From Symbiodinium natans (lineage: Eukaryota > Sar > Dinophyceae > Suessiales > Symbiodiniaceae): 64,000 nucleotides of DNA. The translations under genes were made by a program, and so were the position numbers. Position 1 is the stretch's first letter; each line of letters opens with the position of its first letter. The stretch lies in NCBI GenBank assembly GCA_905221605.1, contig CAJNDS010002528.1, forward strand, positions 185,001-249,000, given 5' to 3'. Below the pieces are notes generated by a model. It saw only the letters and a list, made by a program, of their open reading frames with translations, did not search any database and had not been told where the DNA came from. Shown piece by piece: positions 6,736 through 15,012 of this stretch.

Positions 6736-9700
6736 CACAGGCACGAACGCGGGGAGGGACTACCTACCCTAGGTTCTTCCACACACTTGAACCGCTGCGG
6801 CGGGGGTTTGGGGAGTTTCCTTAAGGTCTGGGCTCTAAGGCTTCTAAGGCTTCTGCTTCGACCTTGGACCGAACCTCTAGGCCTGCTTGCAAAACACTGG
6901 CTGCGAGACAGAGGAACGAAGCTGCACGCAACGAACGACGAAAAATCCTTCTGCCCGCAGACCGGCGACCTGGGAAACGGCCCGCCCCGAAAACACCCGC
7001 CCTGAACACAGAAACACCCGAACAGCCCCGACATCCTGAGCATCAGAACGCGCGTGGGGTGATTCTGGTCTGAGCGCGCCGCGTCATGGTTCGCGCGCTT
7101 GGTGTTGTGCGCACCGCGAACGCCTAAGGCTTCAAGAGCAGACGACGCGCTCTGCGGAGCTGCGACTGCCCCTTTGGCGCACGCTTCGCGCACCGCCCCC
7201 TCGGCTTGGGCATCAGTGAAAAACTGCCCATCAATGACCCTACCCGTCCTAACAGTAAGATCATCCACGTAGGCTATCCACTCCTTAGTATACTTAAGGC
7301 GCCTACCTCTGCCGGGGGCATAGGCCCTATCAACCACAAAGTTGAAATCATCTGGGCCGTTAATCGGGCCAAAGGTGAGGCCGACAGGGAGATATTTCCC
7401 TGATCTTGCCACAATGGCCAACACCTCGCGAGCACGCTTGGTGTTCCTAATTTGATTAAACCCACTAACCGCATCCACGAAGGTATACCAAACCGAACCT
7501 ACTGCGGCGGCGAGCACATCGCTACCCCGCCGACAATAGTACGTGGAGCGCTTAATTCGGGCATTCACACGGCGGTAGTCAACCACCAAGCGTCGCTTCC
7601 TATGCCGCTTGTAGCTGGGCATTTCCTTGGTCGGAAACGGCGCAGATCCCCAAGCCGAGCTGCCGCGGATCAACTGACCCCGCTTGCATTCTTCTTCAAG
7701 CTTGTCGTCGACCCATTGCGCGGACTCGCCCCTCAAACTGTGAGGCTGGGACGAGACCGGCGGCCCGGTGGGAATGCAGTCATGGGCGAACTTCCTGACC
7801 GTGGTCCTGGTGGTGTCCTCCACCCAGAACCCAGCGGCCTTTCGCCGTACGACCTCCCTGACGGCTGCGATGTCAGCATCGGTCAGCCCTGGTCTGGTTG
7901 GTCCAGGCTCGATCTTCAAACCCGACCATACGAGGTCTCTATAGGCCTCGGTGCGCCTAGGATCCTCCGCGACCTTCTCGCCCGCAAGAGCATAGACCTC
8001 AAGGTCAGCCCGGACGGAATCCCAGTCCTTGGCGTCCGCCTTGGTTCGCCAAAACGCTTCCTTCTCAGCGGCATACTTATCCACCTCCTTATCCAGCTCC
8101 GCACGCTCTGCTGGCGTGAGGTCCTCGCCCGAGCGCACGTCCGGGAGGGGAACGACTGGAGAGGGCTGTGGCGCAGCCGCGGCGCTATCCGCACCCGCAG
8201 TGGCTGGAAAGCTTTCAACTGCAGCGGTGCACAGCTCTTCTGCGCCCCTCAGACCAAGGTCCTGGAGCGATGCGCAGAAAGCCGCCCCTATGAGGTTGTA
8301 GTCGGCTTGCGCGCGCCCAACGTGCTTGTGCTGCACTGCGCCTAACGCATCCGGCCTACTACACCTCAAACCTACCGATTCTAAGCTGAAATCGGCGAGC
8401 CACAGGGCCCCGTCCTCAACGAGGTTGCCGCGGCCACTGGCCCGCGCGAACTGGCATATGTCAGCCCGCACGAAAGCCCAAGGCCAGCGTGGCTCTGCGA
8501 GCGTCCCAAACAAGGCGCCCCACTCCTCTAGCCGCCAGGGTTCCCACTCGCCTTTTTGTGCCTGCAAATGCAGCGCGACGTGGGCACCCGCGCGCGTGCG
8601 TTCCTGCGCACACCGGACGACTAGCTGAAGGAAAGCTCGGGGCACATTCTTGCCCTCAAGCCCAATCACGAGCACCTTCGGCTCTGCGCGCGAAACAGCG
8701 CCGCTAATTGCCTCTAAGTGCCCTTCTGCGGCCAGGTTCCAGGCGATCCCGTAGGCCTGCTTGCCTTGCACAAAAGCTGGAACAACCCTGTACCCGTGCC
8801 TCCTAGCCGCGTCGGAAACGACCGCGTCACCCCAAGCAACCTCTAAGACATCGGCAACCCCTCCAAGGAAATACTGCCGGAACCAACTCTCGACAGCACC
8901 CGACTCTGGGGAAGCCCTAGGCTGCAACACGCGGGGTTCCGCGACCAAGAGGTCCGCGAGGGCCTCTCGGATCGAGAGCACACCCGTGCTGGCGCGAGAC
9001 GCTCTCTCGAGCGTCCTGTCCTGCAACGAGTACGCTCCCTTGTCCAACTTTCTGGCCGAGGCTGCAGCAAGCACGCCGTCGCGGTTCAGGTCGATCTTGG
9101 AAATGATCTCCCTGACGGAAACCGCTTCGTGGGCCGGACGAGTCCCCTCTGAAAGCGTGAGCGCACCGTCCTCGGCGATGAATGCAAGCCGCCATTTGAC
9201 GCGAACCCCGCTGGCGTCGGGGAGATAGCGGTGCACGCCGACCTGCGCACGGGCAGCATCTACCTGCGTAACCCGTCCTAACCTGCACACCTTAGGGCCT
9301 CCACCTACACCCCGATAGGCAATGCGGTCGCCAAGGCGGAGGACGAAGTCCCTCCCGCGCCTGGTCAGCGTGAACTCCACTTGCTTGGCGTCGCCTTGAA
9401 CCTGTTGCCCTAAGCTGGGGCGAGACGAGCCGTCCCCGCCGGTTCCATCGTCCTCAAAGACGACCGGCTCGCGGGATTCCGCGCCATCTGCATCCGCAGG
9501 AACAAGAATGCAGTCTTCTGCGTGCGCCTCCATCGGGCCGCGCCGGGCGGAAGAAGTACCCCCCGACTCCATCGACACGGGCTCCAAGGTGAGCCTGTGG
9601 CCCTTGACTTCCAACACGCGCCAGGGGCCGGTCAGACCCGGTTTCCAAGGCACACGCCCCGCCCCCTCTGAACGGGCCCTCGGAGCGTTCCAGACCACTC

Positions 9701-10598
9701 GGTCGCCTGGCTTAAGGTCCACAGTGCGCCTATGGCGATTTGCAAGTTTCGCCCGCGCTTCTGAAGACCGCGTCCAGTGCTCTCGGACCGCAGCAGCTAG
9801 TTCCGAGAACTGCTTAAACTGGCTCCGAGCCCAATCAGAGATGGGTTCGAACTGCAAGGCGTCTCGCAGGACGTCCTTTTCAAGTGGTAGAGCGAGCGAC
9901 CAGCTCCGCTCTAGGTCCCTCGGGGTATACCCGTGGGGTCCCGGAGTGTTATCTATGACGTACTCCGCCACCACGAGCCAATCCGACCAAGCTTCGGAAA
10001 GGGAGGCGCCGACTTGCCTGACGACCGCCCCCAGCACCTTTTGAACTTCTTGGTGGACTCGCTCGTTTGCGCCCAACTCACAAGGCCTCAAGGGCGCGCT
10101 GAACCGCCACTCGGTCCCAAGCATAGCGCTGAGTTCTGCCATGAGCGCATTCTTGAACTCTGGCCCTCTATCCGACCTGATGAGGCTCGGGATCGTCCTG
10201 CTGCGAAGCACACAGCGCACGAACGCCCTCCTGACTTCAGCATGAGTCAGAGACCTCATCGGCTCGAGGAGGACAGCATGACTGAGGCAATCGAAGTACG
10301 TAAGCGAGTACCTATGCCCCTCCCTGTCCTCTCGGTTCGGACCTTCACAGTCCACGCTGACTTCCTGCCAGCATGTCTCGGCGCCACATTTGACCGCACG
10401 AGCTTCAACCTTCGTCGGTCGAGAGCGGCCTTTAATGCAAGCGAGACATTTGGCGACCCAGGTCCGCACATCTTTCTCTAAGTCGGGCCACCAGACTGCC
10501 CTCTCTAGCAGCTTGACGGTAACCTCAGCAGACCTATGGGCCCCAAGGACTCCACAGTGGACTGAATTGTAGCAAGCGCGGCGCCAGGTCTCCTGCTT
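6711..10598 (-). CDS. Retroelement Pol fragment: integrase, methyltransferase-like stretch, reverse transcriptase in one frame
   Basis: The minus frame is open for 1,296 codons with no ATG start (a GTG lies at 10469), so it is the inside of a Pol protein. It begins with an HHCC-type zinc module (HCGVLGAH ... CLAC). The integrase core follows with the D,D-x35-E set (VSVDCEGP, IRSDRGPEF, GANERVHQ), and then a GPY/F-like end (WKPGLTGPWRV). The next ~350 residues include VADVLEVAWGDAVVSDAARR and YGIAWNLAAEGH, which resemble class I methyltransferase folds (weak). Reverse transcriptase closes the frame: RRLVVDYRRVN, YTFVDAVSGFNQI, then YVDD at 7260-7271. RT sequence ends near 7100; the last ~130 residues are not RT. 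Domain sequences are Ty3/gypsy-like but the order is INT before RT. There is no RNase H here, so this copy is truncated. Confidence 0.82.
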   Translation of the reverse strand, partial: KQETWRRACYNSVHCGVLGAHRSAEVTVKLLERAVWWPDLEKDVRTWVAKCLACIKGRSRPTKVEARAVKCGAETCWQEVSVDCEGPNREDREGHRYSLTYFDCLSHAVLLEPMRSLTHAEVRRAFVRCVLRSRTIPSLIRSDRGPEFKNALMAELSAMLGTEWRFSAPLRPCELGANERVHQEVQKVLGAVVRQVGASLSEAWSDWLVVAEYVIDNTPGPHGYTPRDLERSWSLALPLEKDVLRDALQFEPISDWARSQFKQFSELAAAVREHWTRSSEARAKLANRHRRTVDLKPGDRVVWNAPRARSEGAGRVPWKPGLTGPWRVLEVKGHRLTLEPVSMESGGTSSARRGPMEAHAEDCILVPADADGAESREPVVFEDDGTGGDGSSRPSLGQQVQGDAKQVEFTLTRRGRDFVLRLGDRIAYRGVGGGPKVCRLGRVTQVDAARAQVGVHRYLPDASGVRVKWRLAFIAEDGALTLSEGTRPAHEAVSVREIISKIDLNRDGVLAAASARKLDKGAYSLQDRTLERASRASTGVLSIREALADLLVAEPRVLQPRASPESGAVESWFRQYFLGGVADVLEVAWGDAVVSDAARRHGYRVVPAFVQGKQAYGIAWNLAAEGHLEAISGAVSRAEPKVLVIGLEGKNVPRAFLQLVVRCAQERTRAGAHVALHLQAQKGEWEPWRLEEWGALFGTLAEPRWPWAFVRADICQFARASGRGNLVEDGALWLADFSLESVGLRCSRPDALGAVQHKHVGRAQADYNLIGAAFCASLQDLGLRGAEELCTAAVESFPATAGADSAAAAPQPSPVVPLPDVRSGEDLTPAERAELDKEVDKYAAEKEAFWRTKADAKDWDSVRADLEVYALAGEKVAEDPRRTEAYRDLVWSGLKIEPGPTRPGLTDADIAAVREVVRRKAAGFWVEDTTRTTVRKFAHDCIPTGPPVSSQPHSLRGESAQWVDDKLEEECKRGQLIRGSSAWGSAPFPTKEMPSYKRHRKRRLVVDYRRVNARIKRSTYYCRRGSDVLAAAVGSVWYTFVDAVSGFNQIRNTKRAREVLAIVARSGKYLPVGLTFGPINGPDDFNFVVDRAYAPGRGRRLKYTKEWIAYVDDLTVRTGRVIDGQFFTDAQAEGAVREACAKGAVAAPQSASSALEALGVRGAHNTKRANHDAARSDQNHPTRVLMLRMSGLFGCFCVQGGCFRGGPFPRSPVCGQKDFSSFVACSFVPLSRSQCFASRPRGSVQGRSRSLRSLRAQTLRKLPKPPPQRFKCVEEPRVGSPSPRSCLCTAPRCGS

Positions 10599-11385
10599 TC
10601 AGGGGCTCGCGGGTCGTGACCTGGCCGCGGCCCCAGCAGATGGAGCGAGCGCGGCCCACGCACAGTCCGGCTTCGTGCAACGTGCCGCCACTGCCACTGT
10701 GGCGCGCACACCCAGCCGGAGGAACAAGGGCCCAGTCCCCGCTAGGAGTTCTCCAGTCAAAGAAGCGGAATTCCTTGCGGGCGGGCCATACGTTCAGGCC
10801 GCCCAAACGCTGCTTGGGTCTGGAGCAGCAGAGGATGTGATCTACATCCGGGCGTACAGCTTAGATTGCCCATCCTGCATCGAGGCAATCGAAGCGTCGC
10901 TTAGCAAGGGCGCAGGCGTTCGGATTGTCGCCGACATGGGACAATGCCACCGCACCAAACTGCAGTGGCAAGCGTTGAAACGCTTGGCGGCTGCAGGCGC
11001 CGAGGTGAAGGTGGGTTGCGGCTCATCCGTGCGCGACGCCTATGCTCGCGACGGCCGCGGGGCTAAAGTAGGTACCGGTATCCAAGGGCTTCACCATGCC
11101 AAGGCCCTTTGCCTACTGCGGCCTGATGGCGCGGTGGTGCTGATTGGGAGCCTCAATTTTACCACAAGCAGCAAAGCCAATGCGGAGGCAGGGCTTAGGC
11201 TTGAGGTCGCCAAGACGCACCCGGTCGCGCAGTCCTATATCGAGGATTTCCAGAGGGTGTCGGCTGAGGCATTCTCCCTCGATGAGGCGGTCGCAAAGCG
11301 CCCTCAGTTGGAGCGAGCCAGTAGCTCCAACGTTGCTGGCAACGCCACTCGTGCCCCCAACACTGCTCCACAGGGTATCGAGTAG
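10573..11385 (+). CDS. Phospholipase D-fold (HKD family) protein
   Basis: The open frame runs from a stop at 10570 to TAG at 11385; the first possible start is a GTG at 10675, so the true start is unresolved. The domain begins near 10760 (EFLAGGPYVQAAQTLLGSGA). It contains VIYIRAYSLDCPSCIEAI and VRIVADMGQC, and the active-site signature HAK ... GSLNFTTSSKANAEAG (H-x-K then G-S-x-N). The Asp of the classical HxKx4D is shifted by three residues. A single HKD motif per chain is typical of the Nuc/mitoPLD subgroup, which acts as a dimer on nucleic acid or phospholipid. It faces away from the integrase frame and shares an inverted 13-bp motif with the element leader, so it may be retroelement cargo rather than a host gene. 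Confidence 0.65.
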   Translation, partial: QARRQVSCFQGLAGRDLAAAPADGASAAHAQSGFVQRAATATVARTPSRRNKGPVPARSSPVKEAEFLAGGPYVQAAQTLLGSGAAEDVIYIRAYSLDCPSCIEAIEASLSKGAGVRIVADMGQCHRTKLQWQALKRLAAAGAEVKVGCGSSVRDAYARDGRGAKVGTGIQGLHHAKALCLLRPDGAVVLIGSLNFTTSSKANAEAGLRLEVAKTHPVAQSYIEDFQRVSAEAFSLDEAVAKRPQLERASSSNVAGNATRAPNTAPQGIE

Positions 11386-12173
11386 GCTGCGGCCAGTCGG
11401 CGCGGCGTGGTATGCATCCACGCATTATCAGAGCAGGCGTTGCAGCACGGCACGTTGCTTCGCCAACCTTTTGCATTTTCTTTTGCTTGACTGCGGGCGA
11501 AAAGCCGCGGCAGGTTGGAAACCTGCCCATTTTGCATTCCCCGCACCTTTCTCCTCCGCCCTGCCTGTGGCCCCTCGTGCTGAGGGTGCTCTTTTGCAGG
11601 TGCTGCGGACCGTGTCCTGGTCGCGGCAATGCGCTCGCCGAAGCGCGTGTGAGCTGCATTGCCTGCGGCACAAGCCATGTGCGCGGCTCTCGCTGAGTCT
11701 GGTAGCCCGTAGGGTAGTTCCGGATAGGTGAGTAGCCGTAGCCGTAGCTTAGGACCGGTAGTGTACAGTGTACCACTTGTACCATAGCTTGCACTAGCAG
11801 CACAAAGACCTGCCCAGTACTCTGGAGCCTCGCCTGTCTGCACAAAGGTGAGAGCTCGCGACTTGGGGTGGTTTAGGGTCGTGGAGGGTTGCTGTCGTCG
11901 TGCGTCCGTCCGGTAGTGCGGGCTGCCGCCCAAGCCGCATGCCAATGCTCATGATGTGCGGGCTCTACCAGAGTCGCACGCGACACCCTCACCCTACCCC
12001 ATTTGCCGCGTTGCTGAAGTGCTTGACGCACTATGAGCTCTTGGTGAGCCGGAAGCCTCGGCTGAGGGGCGAATGTGAGCAGGTCAAAGCATGCATGGAG
12101 TGCTTGCTTAGTGCTAGTGCAGCTTGTAGTTTTCCCTTGCATGTGTAGTTTTGCAATTCGTAACAATGCCAAT
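11386..12173. other. No gene recognised between the PLD gene and the channel gene
   Basis: GC-rich sequence with overlapping short open frames on both strands, none with recognisable protein character. Short phased repeats occur near 11705-11755 (GTAGCC/CCGTAG). This is the expected position for the promoter of the channel gene; I see no TATA-like element I would defend. Confidence 0.4.
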
Positions 12174-12186
12174 ATTTTGGCTCAAG
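12174..12186 (+). other. Candidate relict dinoflagellate spliced leader (3' 13 bases)
   Basis: ATTTTGGCTCAAG matches exactly the last 13 bases of the known 22-base dinoflagellate spliced leader. It is preceded by GCCA separated by a few extra bases (TGCCAATATTTTGGCTCAAG). It lies on the same strand as, and about 350 bp before, the readable part of the globin-ankyrin-channel gene. Relict leaders in genomic DNA are taken as marks of mRNA reinsertion. A chance 13-mer match in a window this size is improbable but possible. Confidence 0.55.
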
Positions 12187-12365
12187 TACCGAGCTTGTGC
12201 CTTTGAGCACGGTAGAGTCGTACAGTAGCTCCTAGGTTGCTGTGCGGTCCGACCGGACGCACTCAGGCGTAGCTGCACAAGTGCTTGGACTCACGAAGTC
12301 GTAAAACAGCGTGACCGGGCTGTGATTGCATTGGCTTAGTGCAAGTCCAGTGCTGGTCGACTTCA

Positions 12366-12500
12366 CAATACATATACATATACACATATACATGTATATA
12401 TATATATATGTATATATATATATGCTACATGTACATACATATGCTACCCCCCCCCCCCCTATATACATATATACACATGTATATACGCTATACAGGGAAA
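12366..12500. repeat. (TA)n/(CATA)n microsatellite with a C13 run
   Basis: Alternating ACATATA/TATATG units flank a run of 13 C (about 12447-12459). It sits inside the 5' region of the channel gene, probably in an intron or the leader. Confidence 0.85.
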
Positions 12501-12539
12501 ATATAGGTACAGCCACACTTGACAACCTTGAGCACATGC

Positions 12540-15012
12540 AGTCCAATAGCAATACTCATCTCGGCTGTTCTTCCCAAGGAGAACCTTTCAGAGAAGGATG
12601 CGCAGCGGGTCCGCACAGGTGTCCACGAGCAGTTTTTTGAGCTAGCCCCTGCTGGCCAAGACTACTTCAAGCAGTCGAGCACGCGACTACACTTCATTTC
12701 CCAGATGGTCATCGATTTGAGTCTTTCGCTCTTCGAGGATCCCACAGAGAGCATCCGACAGATCTCGGAGCTGGGCTTAAAACACGTGGGCTTGGCCATA
12801 CCGACGGAGTTCTTCCCGCCCTTCGTGACGGCAGCTACCTTGGCCGTCTCACAGGTCACAACATCGGAGCTGGTCATCGAGGCCTTCCGCTGGTCTGTCG
12901 CGCTCATCGGGCAGATCCTTACGCGCACCGTCGTCGAAGGCTGTGTGCCAGTCTGTGCCGGTGTACAGGGGTTTGGAGAGGTCACATAGGTCATGTCATG
13001 AAGTTCCTAGCTCCAGCCGCTTCACACCCTTCACGCCCCTCCAATCCTCCCTCCTTTCCCAGGCTCCACACTGGTCATGAAAGCTGTCACCACTGACGAT
13101 GCGATCGCTCTGAAGAAGGCGATCGCAATAGCTCCACGGGGCAAGCGCTCTTCGCAGCTCTTGAACATCACGGTCGGGACGCAGAGCATCTCACCCTTGT
13201 ACTGGGCAATAGACAACGGAAGCTTGCAAGTGGCCCGCGCCATGATTCAGGTGGGGGCTTTGAGAACTGGGTTGAATTAATATGACGCAGGCAAACATGC
13301 TCAACTGCTTTCTGGTTTAGTACGTAACTACTTCGTCACCTAGTCATTCAGGATACGTGTGCAGACAGTTGTCCTTAGAACAGGATCTGCTGACCATCCG
13401 AGCTGATCGCACAGTGTACTTCTACGGATGTGATGCTTTGTTCATACGACATCCAGACATCTTGCAGTACCTGATTACTCACGCGCGAGATCTTGTACCC
13501 ATTTTTCTGGATGGCTTGGTTTGGCGGTCTCGAGCTGTCGTGGATGGTATGAGGCGCGTAAACTACTATGTGAAGCATCTGGTTCAAGATGCTGATGGCA
13601 ACTTCAACCAAGCGCTGGAATGGGTGGCCGAGAGCCAGGACACTGAGCTGGCGTGTCATTCGGTGCTCTTGTTAGTCTCTGACACCATTTGGAAAGGGCT
13701 TGCAAGCCGATTCTTCATGCTGGATCGCCTTGTCTACATGTTTTTCTTGCTTGTGTTCATGCTCAGTCAATCCTTCTTGCAGCATCTGAACGGTGGCGTT
13801 CCAGATACGCCCGTTAGAATTGCAACCTTTTCTTGCCGCATAGTCGTCTACTTGGGCAACCTGGTGCAGCTACTCGTTCTACACGCCCGGCAGCTATGTG
13901 CGGAGATCAAGAACATCAAGCAAGGGAAAGAAGGCAGCATCACTTGGTTCAGTATGGTCCCCGTGCCATCCTATTTCGTGGACGTCCAGAATCTTTTGAA
14001 AGGTTTGCTGCTGCTTTGCCTCTTGCTGACATGTGCTCTTGATCCGATGCTTTGGTGCTTGGCCGATGCTGATGGCGAGCTCTTCACGCAAACCTGCGCA
14101 GCTGGAGCGCGTGTAACGGACGCCCACTCAACGCTGTCCATGGTGACAATGCTCATCTATTGGCTCATCCTCGGCGGTCTATCCGTCTTATCGATGCGTC
14201 TTGCAGCCTTTGCTCTCGCTTGTGCTCAGGTGTTGGAGCAGCTAGCTCTATTCCTGGGAGCACTGGTGTTCCTCATTCTCATGTTTGCTAGCGCCTTCAG
14301 CGCGCTGGATCACAGCAGCCCTGCTTTCACGAACTTTCCAAAAGCCAGCCTCTCCCTGTGGGAGCTTTCCACTGGCCTCTTTAATCTACGCAGAATGGAA
14401 GGCCTCAACGATGATCCAGTATTGCTTCTCATGCTTGCAGTTTTCGTCACGCTCGTGCTCATCTTCTTGGTGAGCCTGCTGGTTGCACAGTTCCTCGGCG
14501 TGTTCTTGACTCGACATGAGGACATGATTGGCTACGCCAGGCTGCGGCGATGTAGCGTCGTGGTGGCAACAGTCCGAGGCCTCTCTGCCCGGCGCTGGGC
14601 AGAGTTCGTCGCATCTTTGCGGCTTGATGAGCCATTAGAGTTCAGTGAAGGTGACATTGGCTTCGCCGGCGGGATCCAGGTCACGGAGCCGGCCGCCGAA
14701 CATCCGACGGTCACAGAGACCATCCTTCGATTCGGAGGGTCCGGAACTGCCTCCATGCCTTGGCCCGAAGGTATTCAGGACTCCTACGAGGATCCCTATG
14801 ACGTCTTGGAGCGGCAGATCTTGCATCTTGCCAAGAAATCCACACCGCTGCACGACAAGCAAATGTCCAAGCTCAGTGGGGGCAGCTCGCTTGCCTCGCG
14901 CTCTCAACCATCACAGGCTTCTTCCAGTGTGGCGATTTCGGGTGCGGAAAGCCCCGAGAATGACGGCTCTAGTAGCGACGCTAGCGGTGGCAGCTCCGAA
15001 GCATCCGAGTAG
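12540..15012 (+). CDS. Globin-ankyrin-TRP-like ion channel (multi-exon)
   Basis: Three exons join in frame. Exon A (about 12540-12939; 5' boundary unresolved) encodes a globin-like fold: LPKENLSEKDAQRVRTGVHE, then LGLKHVGLAIPTEFFPPF with the probable proximal His, and FRWSVALIGQIL. A 123-bp GC-AG intron (12940-13062) with a pyrimidine-rich acceptor leads to exon B (13063-13250), which has an ankyrin-like helix pair (SPLYWAIDNGSLQVARAMIQ). A GT-AG intron (13251-13383) leads to exon C (13384-15012, 542 aa). Exon C starts DLLTIRADRTVYFYG and carries about six membrane segments, a short pore-helix-like stretch (FPKASLSLWELSTGLFN) before the last one, and a Ser-rich tail. The layout fits a TRP-type cation channel gated or tuned by a haem globin. 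The family is common in dinoflagellates; ligand and ion are unknown. Upstream exons with the ATG were not found. Confidence 0.75.

Noticed and set aside
7452-8345. 297-codon plus-strand open frame
   Set aside because: Lies exactly antisense to reverse transcriptase motifs and has no family resemblance.
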